Source of the DNA: DAOOVD01 sp035369845
GTDB lineage: Bacteria; Bacillota; Desulfotomaculia; Desulfotomaculales; Pelotomaculaceae
Length of the DNA: 54,362 nt
Direction: 5' to 3'
Assembly (NCBI GenBank): GCA_035369845.1
Contig: DAOOVD010000011.1
Location: forward strand, 1 to 54,362
Position numbers and translations under genes: made by a program
Part shown: piece after piece, positions 41,213 to 50,502 of the stretch
Layout of the letters: every line of letters begins with the position of its first letter
Position numbering within the stretch: position 1 is the first letter of the stretch
The notes under the pieces: generated by a model
Databases searched by the model: none
What the model was told of the DNA's origin: nothing
Seen by the model: only the letters and a program-made list of their open reading frames with translations

Positions 41213-41523
41213 GACTCGTTCGCCTCCAGGATTATCTCCAACATTCCGCAGTTTTCTCCGCACTCGGCCACCAGGTAGAGCTTGCCATCCAGGCGCATAT
41301 GCTGGCCGTAAACGGGGCAGGAGGGGAGGTCGGCAGCCCTAACAAAGACCGCTACCTCCCCTTTGTATACCCCGTCGTACCGCTGGGTGCTCCGGACTTT
41401 CATGACATCTCTGTCCACTAGTGCCTGGACCTGAAGACCGTCAATATCGTGGAATTCGGAAAATTCATCTGGATTGAAAAACGTGACTAAGTCGGAGGCC
41501 AGATAATCCTTGAATCCGGCCAT
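41209..41523 (-). CDS. Head-tail attachment protein (lambda FII-like position)
   Basis: 104 residues: FKDYLASDLVTFFNPDEFSEFHDIDG, VYGQHMRLDGKLYLVAEC. This matches the phage attachment family with an FII-like barrel. Overlaps gpZ-like gene by 4 bp. Confidence 0.75.
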   Translation of the reverse strand: MAGFKDYLASDLVTFFNPDEFSEFHDIDGLQVQALVDRDVMKVRSTQRYDGVYKGEVAVFVRAADLPSCPVYGQHMRLDGKLYLVAECGENCGMLEIILEANES

Positions 41524-41526
41524 CGC

Positions 41527-41910
41527 TTACCGCCCCTTGCCCGCTTTTTCATTTCGGCCCTTTTGCGATTCGGTTCCGTGACGGGGCTTGATAAAATCTT
41601 CGGCCCTTATGGACTCAATAACGGGCTCCGCATCCTCACCGAAAACCGGGTCCTCCTGGACAGTATCAACATCAACATCATTTGCTGGTTCTTTCTCCAT
41701 GGAGTCGCTGGCGTTGTTTTCCCGATCGCTGGATCCTCCTCTGGCTGAATTCGGGTACCTTTCGATGTTTCCCATGGAATGCTCAATCAAACGAGCTTCT
41801 TCCTCATTGGAGAGGCCCGATATAATCTGTCCGCCAGGTTGGCCGGGACCATAGGTAACGCCATTATAGCGCACGCGAAAACGCTTTATAAATATTGCCA
41901 CGGCACTCAC
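41527..41910 (-). CDS. Small head protein (FI-like position), function unknown
   Basis: 127 residues. A short globular N-part (FIKRFRVRYNGVTYGPGQPGGQIISGLSNEEEARLI) and a long acidic, disordered C-part, reminiscent of lambda FI-type packaging proteins between capsid and FII genes. Assigned by position. Confidence 0.65.
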   Translation of the reverse strand: MSAVAIFIKRFRVRYNGVTYGPGQPGGQIISGLSNEEEARLIEHSMGNIERYPNSARGGSSDRENNASDSMEKEPANDVDVDTVQEDPVFGEDAEPVIESIRAEDFIKPRHGTESQKGRNEKAGKGR

Positions 41911-42963
41911 CTACTTCACTTTCAGAGTAAACCAGGAATCGACATCCTCAGGCTTGGGCAGCGGCCGGGAAGCCACCCGGATCATCTTGACGTCGTTGTT
42001 TACGTCGGTCCATACCTTGGGAATGCGGGTCCCTTCGTAGGTATGAAACTCCCGGTCGCTTTCCTCTGTCTGGGTTACGGCGCCATATAATCTTGTGCCC
42101 AGTCTGGGCCGGCCCATAATCAGGTAATCATCCGGCATCATGGGATACTCTACGCCGTCGTCATCCAGGAACCACTCATCGTAAGTATACAGTTCCAAGC
42201 CCAGGCTGGTCAGGGTGCCAATGTAGGTCACGCCGTTCATCCGGATCCTGGGCTGAATGGTGCCGATGGTTAGGTTCCTTATGTCCAGGAGTTTTTGAAT
42301 CTTGCTGTCATTGACGAACAGATCAGCCACGTTGTTGGCCATCACCACGGTATCGGGATTGATCCCGGTCTTCTGAATGATTTCCAGGCGAATGCGTTTC
42401 AGGTCACCGTATTTGTCGCTGGTTTCCTGGTCCCAGGCATCCACGCCGATCAAAGTTTCCTTGTTGGTAAAGCTGTAGTCCACGGTATCCTCGACGTACT
42501 CGTTTCCGCCGACCTTGTCCACCCAGCCCTTGATGGTAACCTGGCCGGAGAGCAGGATCTGGCGACAGAACCATTCCTCCCGGCGGGTGATCATTTCGTC
42601 AAGTTCCACAAGGTCCCTGGCCAGAAGCTCCTGCGCCCGCTGCTCCGGGGTGCGGGTGCTGTAGACGTTCTCACCCAACATACGGTTCCCGATGTCATCT
42701 TTGCTCAACACTCGCTGGGGCGCGATGTACGGGGTGGTGTAGGTGTCGGTTCTGAGGCCTTGGCGATCAACGTTGATCCCGCCGCTGCGCCTGGCCACAA
42801 ACGGAGCCATTTTGCGTTTGCCCTTTTTGAAGTCGACGTCCACCTTTTCGGTAACAAAGGTATTCACCCCCGGGAAGAAAGTATCCCGGAAGAAAGTCCT
42901 GACAGGCGGCATTATTTCAAGCGCCTGCATCATGGTTCTGGTGTCATAAATAGAAACAGGCAA
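41911..42963 (-). CDS. Major capsid protein (lambda gpE-like)
   Basis: 350 residues. FFRDTFFPGVNTFVTEKVDVDFKKGKRKMAPFV, QRVLSKDDIGNRMLGENVYS and VDSWFTLKVK-like C-terminus follow the lambda E family (HK97 fold). 25 bp downstream of the decoration gene. Confidence 0.93.
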   Translation of the reverse strand: MPVSIYDTRTMMQALEIMPPVRTFFRDTFFPGVNTFVTEKVDVDFKKGKRKMAPFVARRSGGINVDRQGLRTDTYTTPYIAPQRVLSKDDIGNRMLGENVYSTRTPEQRAQELLARDLVELDEMITRREEWFCRQILLSGQVTIKGWVDKVGGNEYVEDTVDYSFTNKETLIGVDAWDQETSDKYGDLKRIRLEIIQKTGINPDTVVMANNVADLFVNDSKIQKLLDIRNLTIGTIQPRIRMNGVTYIGTLTSLGLELYTYDEWFLDDDGVEYPMMPDDYLIMGRPRLGTRLYGAVTQTEESDREFHTYEGTRIPKVWTDVNNDVKMIRVASRPLPKPEDVDSWFTLKVK

Positions 42964-42988
42964 TTTGTTTATCCTCCTTTCGGTACAA

Positions 42989-43366
42989 TTAATAAGCGAT
43001 ATTATCGCTCAGGAAAATCCCCAGTTCCCTGAGCCTGTCTTCGTGATCAGCCGCGGTGTCATCGCCGCCGAAAATAAGTGCCTTGCGGTTAAAGTGACCG
43101 CTCCGGTAAGTCTCAGCAACTACGTTTCCGCCCGTGGTGTCAACGTCGTCCGCCAGGATGCAGTCAGCATTCTGGCTGCCATCTGAATTCGCGCTATTAA
43201 CCGGAACAGCCAGGCCGCTGGCGGTTATGATCCCCAGTACAGTACCGCGCTTCACTACACCCTGATTGGCCTGTAAAGTGACGGCCTTGACCAGAATTGG
43301 AACGTTATTACCGGCAATGAGCTCGCCCGGGGTGAAGGTATCCAAGTTGCTGAATAGATTGGACAT
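42989..43366 (-). CDS. Head decoration protein (lambda gpD-like)
   Basis: 125 residues. FTPGELIAGNNVPILVKAVTLQANQGVVKRGTVLGIITASG and DCILADDVDT are typical. Stabilises the expanded capsid. Overlaps the protease stop by 1 bp. Confidence 0.9.
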   Translation of the reverse strand: MSNLFSNLDTFTPGELIAGNNVPILVKAVTLQANQGVVKRGTVLGIITASGLAVPVNSANSDGSQNADCILADDVDTTGGNVVAETYRSGHFNRKALIFGGDDTAADHEDRLRELGIFLSDNIAY

Positions 43367-44505
43367 TATTTATCCCTCCTTTGCTTTGCGTATTCTGCGA
43401 TGGCCTGGGCGTTTGCTTTCCGCTCCTCCATCTCCTTTTCCTTGTCGGTCCGCTGGTCCTGGGGGTGGCCAGTTATTTTGTCTGTCCCGGACTCGGCACG
43501 GTCTTTTTTCGTATCCTCCAGATACCGGCGGCCTTTGGCGGCGTCAGCCTTGAGGGCTTCAAAAGCCAACTGCTCGGCACTCATCGGCTGCTCGTACTTG
43601 GCCTTGTTGACCAACTCGGGCATGAGCGTCCGGCTGATTTCGTCAATCGCCTGGATGCGCTGCCGCTCGGCCCTGGCCCCCTCTTCCCTGGCCGCAGCTT
43701 CCACCTGGGCGACCAGGTCAGGGAAATTCTTTCTCAGCTCGTCTACGGTCTTGGTTTCCACTGTCCCATCATCCTCCTTTTGATTTACAGGCTGCGGCTT
43801 TGGGGCCGGTTCCTGCGTTAATTTATTAAAGCCGGCAGGTGTGCCGGTTTTAACCAGGTTGGACGGGATGTTTTTGAACTTCGACAAGTCATGCCTTACA
43901 CTGTTGACAACCAGGAAGTTCCCGTATACGGCGGCCTGCACGTCCTGGAACAGTACCTCATCCGCAAATCCCTTGTCAACCGCCTCTTGGCCGGTCATCC
44001 AGGTTTCCTCGTCCATCATCTTGGAGAGGGCTTTTCGGTCCAGGCCGGTCTTGGTGATGTAGGCATTGATGATTGATTCCTTGACCTGCTCCAGGTACTC
44101 GGCCATTTTTTCCATTTCCTCGGCGCTGTAATAGCCGAGAAGCCCCACCACCGGGTTGTGGATCATCATCATGGCATTTGACGGGATCTTAACAGTGTCC
44201 CCGGCCATGGCGACGATGGTGGCAGCACTGGCTGCCAGGCCGTCAATTATCACCGTAATGCTGGCCTGGTTGAGTTTAAGCTGGGTAAAGATCGCGTGGG
44301 CCGCAAACACATCTCCACCGACTGAATTGATTCTGACTGTAATATTTGATTTGGACCCGAGGTTTTTCAATTCCTCGGCAAATTGCTTCGGGGTTACGGT
44401 ATCACCTTCCCAATCCCACCAGGGCCTCTCTGAAGCGATTTCACCATACAACAATAATTCCGCTTCAGTATCAGATGTGTTTTTAAACTCCCAGAATTTT
44501 TTCAT
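43366..44505 (-). CDS. ClpP-type prohead protease fused to scaffold-like tail
   Basis: 379 residues. Residues about 15-195 are ClpP-like: ITVRINSVGGDVFAAHAIF, GLAASAATIVAMAGD with nucleophile Ser, and MMMIHNP with the His. The rest (about 240-379) is a charged helix with repeats of Glu/Lys/Arg/Gln, like lambda C/Nu3 scaffold. Matures the prohead. Confidence 0.92.
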   Translation of the reverse strand: MKKFWEFKNTSDTEAELLLYGEIASERPWWDWEGDTVTPKQFAEELKNLGSKSNITVRINSVGGDVFAAHAIFTQLKLNQASITVIIDGLAASAATIVAMAGDTVKIPSNAMMMIHNPVVGLLGYYSAEEMEKMAEYLEQVKESIINAYITKTGLDRKALSKMMDEETWMTGQEAVDKGFADEVLFQDVQAAVYGNFLVVNSVRHDLSKFKNIPSNLVKTGTPAGFNKLTQEPAPKPQPVNQKEDDGTVETKTVDELRKNFPDLVAQVEAAAREEGARAERQRIQAIDEISRTLMPELVNKAKYEQPMSAEQLAFEALKADAAKGRRYLEDTKKDRAESGTDKITGHPQDQRTDKEKEMEERKANAQAIAEYAKQRRDK

Positions 44506-46127
44506 TCCTGGCTCCCTCCATTCGGCGCCACCGAGATCAGCCCGGCTTGGCCCATCAATTTGTTCTCCCGCCTGAGTTGCTCGATGTTTCGGTCAAAGTC
44601 CCCACCGGTAAGCTCGATTGTCTCTCTCTCTCTGGTGGAAAAGCCGTTCTCTACCCTTATTTTTGCGGCCTGCACCTCTTTGGTGGGGTCAATCTGCCCG
44701 GGGGCTGGCCCGTGCCACTCCGCCCTGCTCCATGCCTTGGCAATCAGCGGGTCATTAAAATACCCGGGGGCTGTGATTCTTCCCCGGGCAATGGCCTCAG
44801 ATAGCCATAATTCATAAACCGGCTGGCAAAAATCGGCCGCAAACCAGGTCCGGCGCATCCGGAAGGCCTTCCATGCTTCCAAGAGCGCTGCCCGACTTGC
44901 TGAATAACTGGCTGTAAAGCTTTTTAACAGCAGTTCATAGGGTATCTCCAGGGCGGCCCCTATGTGTCTGGCCAGGGCGGTCACGAAGACATCAAAGTTA
45001 GATGACGGTCTCTTCGGATCTGCCGTTTCCACGTCATATCCTGGCGGTAAAGTGTTTATGGTGCCGGCGCCGAGCTCAAAAGCATTGGGATCTAAGTCCA
45101 CCTTCTCCCCTTGGGGGATGGCTTCGGCTAGGGGAAAGTCGGCCATGGGCGTCTGGCTTTCCTTGATGAAAACCGTGAAAAAGCCCATGACGATGGCCGC
45201 CATGAGTTCAGCCTCAGTGTACCGACTGATTTGCTTTATATGCTCTATCACTGGCGCCAGGTACGGGACCCCGCGGTACTGTTCACAGCGTTCAGCCTCC
45301 ATAATGTGAAGTACGTTTGGCTGTCCGGTCCTCTGCCCGAAGGCCTCCACCCGTTGCCACTGAAGCACATTGGTTGGATTGGCCGGGTCGTTAGGGTAGC
45401 CGTTTGATATCCAGTACGCGACCACCGCTCCGTTGGAGTCGATCTCTACCCCGTTTATAATGCGGTTTCCGTTTTGACTGTTTCTACCGTTGATACCGTT
45501 TAAGTACGTGTATCTGATTACCCCGGAATTAACCTCCCAGGGCGTGCTCACCCGGTCAGCCTCAATCAAGTGAATGCGTAGCGAATACGGGAAATATCGC
45601 GCAGGGTTAGCCTGTTTAATAAGTCCCCAACCGTCACCGTTAAGCAGTGTGGAGATAAATAGTATAGACTGCATCTCATAGAAGTTGTTGAGGCGCAGGG
45701 CGTCACAAAACTTACCCTCAGCCCAGACCGCAAACTCCCGCTCGGTATTTTTCTCCCACTGCTCCGCCTGTTCTCTCGATATACCCAGGTACTCTTCATC
45801 AATCCGGCATTTCAATTTAAGGCCGGCGCCGATCACGTTGGTTCGTGGGGTCACTATAGCCGACCGGCCCAAAGCCCCACCCATGAACAGGTCCCTGGAC
45901 CGCTGCCGCAGGGTGTTGAGATTCATATCGATGTCGGCTTGCGGACTGCTGGACCATGCCTTCCAGCCCTTCATGGACTTTTTCCTGACAGAAGCCCCGG
46001 ACTCGGAGTAGCCGGTGTTTAAAACCTGGAGCGCCCGGCGGGCAGCCTGACGCCTTAACGCTTTCTCGGGACTGATATAAGACATTACCCTGTCAATCGC
46101 ATTCAATACCCTGTCAATCGCATTCAA
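44502..46127 (-). CDS. Portal protein (lambda gpB-like)
   Basis: 541 residues, TTG start behind GGTGGTGAG. GALGRSAIVTPRTNVIGAGLKLKCRID, LNGDGWGLIKQ, HIMEAERCEQYRGVPYLAPVIEHIKQISRYTEAELMAA and LLKSFTASYSASRAALLEAWKAFRMRR are lambda portal motifs. The N-terminus carries an in-frame duplication NAIDRV (46088-46129). Overlaps the protease gene by 4 bp. Confidence 0.93.
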   Translation of the reverse strand: MNAIDRVLNAIDRVMSYISPEKALRRQAARRALQVLNTGYSESGASVRKKSMKGWKAWSSSPQADIDMNLNTLRQRSRDLFMGGALGRSAIVTPRTNVIGAGLKLKCRIDEEYLGISREQAEQWEKNTEREFAVWAEGKFCDALRLNNFYEMQSILFISTLLNGDGWGLIKQANPARYFPYSLRIHLIEADRVSTPWEVNSGVIRYTYLNGINGRNSQNGNRIINGVEIDSNGAVVAYWISNGYPNDPANPTNVLQWQRVEAFGQRTGQPNVLHIMEAERCEQYRGVPYLAPVIEHIKQISRYTEAELMAAIVMGFFTVFIKESQTPMADFPLAEAIPQGEKVDLDPNAFELGAGTINTLPPGYDVETADPKRPSSNFDVFVTALARHIGAALEIPYELLLKSFTASYSASRAALLEAWKAFRMRRTWFAADFCQPVYELWLSEAIARGRITAPGYFNDPLIAKAWSRAEWHGPAPGQIDPTKEVQAAKIRVENGFSTRERETIELTGGDFDRNIEQLRRENKLMGQAGLISVAPNGGSQE

Positions 46128-46129
46128 TG
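46088..46129. repeat. 21-bp tandem duplication at the portal start
   Basis: CCCTGTCAATCGCATTCAAT plus one base occurs twice in a row, differing only at the last base. It duplicates NAIDRV and also the start codon region, so translation could begin from either copy (the inner one lacks a ribosome site). Confidence 0.85.
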
Positions 46130-46140
46130 TCTCACCACCT

Positions 46141-46377
46141 TCATATATCTCTCGGTACTATGCGCCGGGCCCTAGACGCAGTGCTACCGCTCAACAGATC
46201 CTCCAGTTGCTTAACCTGCTTCTCCAATGCGCTAATCGCTGCTCTGATCTCTTGAAGGTCAGCCCGGCGCATCGTCCGTGTGCCGATTCTGTATTCCTGT
46301 CCGGCCAGGACAGCGAGCTCGGCCTCATAGTAAACACTTAGGCGCTCTTTTGCCTTTTGAAGCCTCTCTATAGACAT
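46141..46377 (-). CDS. Small head-tail connector (gpW-like, DUF6148)
   Basis: 78 residues. YYEAELAVLAGQEYRIGTRTMRRADLQEIRAAISALEKQVKQLE is the family core. Sits between terminase and portal as in lambda W. Upstream 46378-46427 has a GGTGTTTTT/AAAAACCACC hairpin. Confidence 0.85.
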   Translation of the reverse strand: MSIERLQKAKERLSVYYEAELAVLAGQEYRIGTRTMRRADLQEIRAAISALEKQVKQLEDLLSGSTASRARRIVPRDI

Positions 46378-46427
46378 AAGAAATCACCGTTTTTCCTGGT
46401 GTTTTTCAAGAAAAAACCACCGATTCA

Positions 46428-48305
46428 CTAATATTCGGCGGCTTTTTTTACACATCCGTACTGTTTTTTTGACACTTTTTGAGTTGGTTTTAGAGTATTT
46501 TCCACCCCGGAAACAACCTCTTTCAGCCGTTTTTCCAGTACCTCGAAGTCCGGTTTCAGCAGCCGAAGGGCCGCCAAATTATACACCCGGAGGTCCAGGG
46601 GCTCATTTCTCCTATCCTTGGCGATGTTTTCCCAGGTCGCAACCACTTGACCCTTGACCCTTCTTAACACTTGCTTTTCAGAAATAAGACCTTTGAAATA
46701 CACCTGGTCATATCCCCGCTCCTCCTGAAGGGGGAAGTGACAATATTTAGGCCCGGTTTTTTTTATTTTGAGCCGTTGCATGATGGTAGTTTTCCCAGAG
46801 TCCACACCCAGGAGGATCAGCGGCAGCCGGTATTTATTATTCCGGGACACCTTGTACACCAGGGGGAAGCCGGGACCATTCTGACCTTTAATAGCGAACA
46901 CCCTTTTTTGAAGCCGCTCCGCGCAGTATCCGTAAACCTCTTCAGTGTAGTGCCCTCCGGAGTCTACGCAGGTGCAGGCTATAACAAGCCCAGTGCCATC
47001 AGCAAAGCGCCAGACCTTAGATAGCCTATCATCAATCATCTGCCAGGTCTCTGTGTCATCGGGTTTGCCCCAGGCCACTCCTTTTTCTATCCCCCACGAT
47101 TCCTCATCTCTCCCCCATCCGACAACCTCATACTCAAGGCGGTCATCCTGGGTGTCCACAGCCATAGTCAAAACCAGCACGCCGTTGGGAAGCTCCGCCT
47201 TGTAATCTTCCCTCCGCTCCAACAGGGTATTCTCATCATCTATCTCCCCGCGCTCTTCCCATGACTCACCCAGCACGGTATTGACAAAGACCTTAAATTT
47301 TTCCGGGTCGCCCTTGGACTCAAGATATTCCTGGATAATTTTCTTCCAGGAGTACCACGGGGATGCAAAGGAATTAAGCCGAAAGCTCCTCACCCCGTTC
47401 TCGATGGCTGCGGGATTATCTGCAACCCATTCCGCCGGCTGTTTTTTAACCGTGTACTCGTCATATTCATTAAGACATGCCGGGCAGCGCCACCACACAT
47501 TAAAAACGGTATAGGCAACTTTTCCGTTCTTCTCGTGCTTTTCGTATTTAAATTTGATATCACGGATGACAATGAAGTTGTATTTACCGCATCCAGGGCA
47601 CCGGATGCACCATTTCTCCTGAGTACCCAACTCGTATTCAGACTCTATTCGTGATGCACCCTTATTCGTTGGCGTTGATACAAAAACTTTCTTCCTATTC
47701 CAGAAGGTCGTGGTCCGCTTTTCAGCCAGCGATATGGGGTCCCCCTCGCTGCCGGCGCTGGGCGGGTACCTGTCCACCTCATCGCAAAGCAAAACCCGGA
47801 TGGGACGGCTGGCCAGGCCGGCCGGGCTGTTTGCTCCGCCCATGGCCAGGAACCCCCCGGGAAACACTTTCATGAGTATGGTGTTATTCAAATCCCTGGT
47901 TTTTGAGTCGGCCACCTTATGGGCCAGCACCTCGGTGTCTTTTACCATCGGGGTTATGCGCCGCTTTGAATAGTCCTGGGCGATCTCGATGGTTGGCTGA
48001 ATCATGAGTAATGGACCAGGATCAACGTCAATGTAATAGCCGATAATATTGTTAATTATTTCCGACTTACCAACCTGGGAGCTGGACATGACCACGACCT
48101 TTTCAATACGTGGGTCGGTCACACTGTCCATAATCTCTCTTTGATATGGTGCCCTGTCTGTTCTCCACTGCCCGGGCTCCGCCGAATTCTCCGCGGAGAG
48201 TTTTCGGTGCTTGTCAGCCCACTGGCTTACTGTCAGCTTCGGGGGCGGAGCTACAGCTTTAGCTATCTTGCGAAACAGCCTCGTTGTCTTCGTCTGGTTC
48301 TTCAA
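46428..48305 (-). CDS. Terminase large subunit (lambda GpA-like)
   Basis: About 625 residues from TTG 48305 behind GGGGGTG; an ATG at 48344 is possible but weakly signalled. Motifs: LSAENSAEPGQWRTDRAPYQREIM, the ATPase MSSSQVGKSEIINNIIGYYID, DEVDRYPPSAGSEGDP (Walker B), and nuclease-domain DTQDDRLEYEVVGWGRDEESW. Packages DNA, creating cohesive ends in relatives. It overlaps the small subunit gene. Confidence 0.93.
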   Translation of the reverse strand: MKNQTKTTRLFRKIAKAVAPPPKLTVSQWADKHRKLSAENSAEPGQWRTDRAPYQREIMDSVTDPRIEKVVVMSSSQVGKSEIINNIIGYYIDVDPGPLLMIQPTIEIAQDYSKRRITPMVKDTEVLAHKVADSKTRDLNNTILMKVFPGGFLAMGGANSPAGLASRPIRVLLCDEVDRYPPSAGSEGDPISLAEKRTTTFWNRKKVFVSTPTNKGASRIESEYELGTQEKWCIRCPGCGKYNFIVIRDIKFKYEKHEKNGKVAYTVFNVWWRCPACLNEYDEYTVKKQPAEWVADNPAAIENGVRSFRLNSFASPWYSWKKIIQEYLESKGDPEKFKVFVNTVLGESWEERGEIDDENTLLERREDYKAELPNGVLVLTMAVDTQDDRLEYEVVGWGRDEESWGIEKGVAWGKPDDTETWQMIDDRLSKVWRFADGTGLVIACTCVDSGGHYTEEVYGYCAERLQKRVFAIKGQNGPGFPLVYKVSRNNKYRLPLILLGVDSGKTTIMQRLKIKKTGPKYCHFPLQEERGYDQVYFKGLISEKQVLRRVKGQVVATWENIAKDRRNEPLDLRVYNLAALRLLKPDFEVLEKRLKEVVSGVENTLKPTQKVSKKQYGCVKKAAEY

Positions 48306-48819
48306 ATTCTTCACCCCCGGCAAATATAGCCGGGTCATAGTCACTCAGTTCGGTCAATGCCTCTAGGAGCTCTATATTAATGGCCTCGCTGATTTCGGCG
48401 AGGTTTTTCATACCGATTATTTTCGGGGCAGCTTTTTGTGGTATAGCAAGAATACGATTCCGGAAGGTGGTAAGCATGTTGGTCATGACCATTTCCACAT
48501 CGGCTGCGTCATGTAGTTGGTTCCTTAGCTTCGCCAGCTTTAATTCGGCCGTCTGCCGTTTTGCTTTTTCATGGAGAGCTTTTTCCTCCCAGTATTGAGC
48601 TTCTGCTTCACTGTCCTGTCCTGTTATCTGTCCAGTACGGACAAAATCAATGTATCTCTTTATGTTCCGCATAAGTAAAAAGCGCCCTGGTGCTTGTTTT
48701 TCCAGGACACCTTCCCGGGTAAGCTGGTTTATGCGCTGGCGGGTGTATCCCAGGAGATCGGCCAGAACGTCTGTATTGACAATGATATCAGAAATGTCGG
48801 TTTTAACACTCTTTGCCAC
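48259..48819 (-). CDS. Terminase small subunit (Nu1-like)
   Basis: 186 residues from GTG (48817-48819) behind AGGTGAT. N-terminal winged helix: VNTDVLADLLGYTRQRINQLTREGVLEKQAPGRFLL, the Nu1 DNA-binding fold that recognises cos. A charged helix (about 75-110) follows. The acidic C-terminus probably binds the large subunit. Confidence 0.9.
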   Translation of the reverse strand: MAKSVKTDISDIIVNTDVLADLLGYTRQRINQLTREGVLEKQAPGRFLLMRNIKRYIDFVRTGQITGQDSEAEAQYWEEKALHEKAKRQTAELKLAKLRNQLHDAADVEMVMTNMLTTFRNRILAIPQKAAPKIIGMKNLAEISEAINIELLEALTELSDYDPAIFAGGEEFEEPDEDNEAVSQDS

Positions 48820-48936
48820 AATATCACCTGGAAAGAAAATCCCTTTTAAAAAATTTGGTACCTGGACAAATTTCGGGGCTCGCCAGACCCGCAAGCCGCC
48901 ACTCTTCCGAAAGGACCCGCGTTCTAGCGAGACGTA

Positions 48937-48957
48937 AGAAAAGAGCCCGGAGGCTCT
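48937..48957 (-). terminator. Terminator after the small gene at 48982
   Basis: Minus-strand AGAGCC-TCCG-GGCTCT followed by TTTCTT. Nearly the same hairpin ends the next gene (49368-49383). Confidence 0.75.
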
Positions 48958-48981
48958 ATATAATTATCCTTATCTTCGACA

Positions 48982-49284
48982 CTATTCTTCCCAATTGGGT
49001 ACTAACTCGCCATTTAATACATCAGTTGATTGGATAGTAAGTACTATTGGTTTATCTATCTTTTTCTTATTAATATACTCAATCCCGGTCTTCCACAACC
49101 ATTCATGAATATGTTTTTTGCCCAAAACAGCTATAGCTGTACCCGTTATTCTTAGCTCAAGTAGTCTTATATTTTTTTTGTAAAAAATAACTGCTTCGTA
49201 ATCTCCACTACTTTGCTTTACTTTAAATCCAGTAATGCCATTTAATTCCCAAGCAGGCTCCAAGTAAGGGTTCCTATACCCCAT
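48982..49284 (-). CDS. Hypothetical phage cargo protein (100 aa)
   Basis: Starts MGYRNPYLEPAWELNGITGF behind AAGGGGGG; AT-richer than terminase. Mixed alpha/beta pattern, ending DVLNGELVPNWEE. No family recognised. Its own terminator and low GC mark it as a cargo gene inserted upstream of the packaging operon. Confidence 0.7.
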   Translation of the reverse strand: MGYRNPYLEPAWELNGITGFKVKQSSGDYEAVIFYKKNIRLLELRITGTAIAVLGKKHIHEWLWKTGIEYINKKKIDKPIVLTIQSTDVLNGELVPNWEE

Positions 49285-49363
49285 CTTTCTATCCCCCCTT
49301 TCCTCGTTTTCTTATTCATTTTGCCGGAAAGGAAGAATATTCCTGCCGTTATTCTGTGTGAAA

Positions 49364-49383
49364 TAAAAGAGCCCGAAGGCTCT
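49364..49383 (-). terminator. Terminator of the membrane cargo gene
   Basis: Minus-strand AGAGCC-TTCG-GGCTCT followed by TTTTATTT, directly at the stop of the gene at 49384. Confidence 0.8.
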
Positions 49384-49872
49384 TCATTTCACCCTACCTA
49401 TATTCCACCAAATGAATCTAGTAATTTTCCTAAATATGTTTGCTTCGTGATAATGTACTTTGCCAGCACTATCCATAGCAATAGCTATATCAAACTTATT
49501 AATACCTTTTTCTCGAAGGCCTTTGGCTTCTGTCCATACGTCAACCTCTTCCGATGGCATAAGAACTTTCGGTAGTACACCTGGTTCAGAGTTTATGATA
49601 CTCCATTTTTTGTTATTTGATCTTGGCCATCTAAATCCAATTTTAACTATTTTTATTGGGACAGTACCAATATTTGTTACACTTATATAAAGCCTGTCAT
49701 CATGAATCTTTTTAAATTTTCCTCCCGGTGGTGCGGCAACAACATCATATACACCAGCTTTAACTCTAACCTTAGGTTTTCCCTGCTTTAATGCAACAAT
49801 TACTGCAAGAAAAGTAGCCAATGCTCCCAGCCACTGTCCGACTGCAGCAAAAGCATCCCAATTTATTGTCAT
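49384..49872 (-). CDS. Single-TM membrane protein, phage cargo
   Basis: 162 residues, start behind AAGGAGGGAG. One N-terminal membrane helix (FAAVGQWLGALATFLAVIVALKQG), then a beta-rich domain (KVRVKAGVYDVV ... DDRLYISVTNIGTVPIKIVKIGFRW). Proteins of this layout (short anchor plus immunoglobulin-like cytosolic or outer domain) are frequent in phage accessory loci; function unknown, superinfection exclusion is conceivable. Confidence 0.75.
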   Translation of the reverse strand: MTINWDAFAAVGQWLGALATFLAVIVALKQGKPKVRVKAGVYDVVAAPPGGKFKKIHDDRLYISVTNIGTVPIKIVKIGFRWPRSNNKKWSIINSEPGVLPKVLMPSEEVDVWTEAKGLREKGINKFDIAIAMDSAGKVHYHEANIFRKITRFIWWNIGRVK

Positions 49873-49972
49873 AAAATCTCTCCCTCCTTAGCCAATATTC
49901 AGCAAAAGGAAGGTATTTCCTGCAAGATGTGTCCCTAACTCTTACGTGAAGTTTTGCCGGCCTGCTGAATTT

Positions 49973-50446
49973 TTAGCAAACCTCTTCACCCTTATCTTGC
50001 TTCCGTCCTACAAATTCCCGATAAATGGAAAACTTTTTTTCTGCTCTCTTAATCAGGTTGTAAACACTTCCCTTGGAAAGACCCATAAAATCAGCCGTTT
50101 GCTGGTAACTAAACCCCTGCCCATGAATTAGTACAAAAGCTTCCCTCTCCCGCGGCGACAAACAGGATAGTAAATGTTCAAGCATCAGCCTGACACCTTC
50201 TGAAACCTCCGGAGCAGCGTCAGGTATTCTAAAACACCGATCCAGGACCTGCGGATCAAACAGTATCTCACGGTCTTCTTTACTCCACCTAGCTACTGTC
50301 CATTTGGAACCGGGTATATTACCGGTTTCCATGTACTTAATAGCCCATTGGGTATCTGAAATCATACTATGACAGTACAAAGAAGTCACTTTCCCCTTAC
50401 ATAGTATCCTCAAAGATTCCCTATACTCCTGAATTAGCTTTTTCAC
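49973..50446 (-). CDS. Sigma-70 region-4-like phage transcription factor
   Basis: 157 residues. The C-terminal HTH (LSPREREAFVLIHGQGFSYQQTADFMGLSKGSVYNLIKRAEKKF) is sigma-70 region 4. N-terminal part ISDTQWAIKYMETGNIPGSKWTVARWSKEDREI resembles Firmicute phage positive-control factors (ArpU/Xpf-like). It probably activates the late operon starting at the terminase. Confidence 0.82.
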   Translation of the reverse strand: MKKLIQEYRESLRILCKGKVTSLYCHSMISDTQWAIKYMETGNIPGSKWTVARWSKEDREILFDPQVLDRCFRIPDAAPEVSEGVRLMLEHLLSCLSPREREAFVLIHGQGFSYQQTADFMGLSKGSVYNLIKRAEKKFSIYREFVGRKQDKGEEVC

Positions 50447-50477
50447 CTAACGCCACCCCTTTCGCTAAAATTAAAAG

Positions 50478-50502
50478 AGGCCTAAGCTTTCCGCTTAGAC
50501 CT
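50478..50502 (-). terminator. Hairpin terminator overlapping the YezD-like gene end
   Basis: Minus-strand AGGTCTAAGC-GGAAA-GCTTAGGCCT followed by CTTTTAATTTT. Confidence 0.75.
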
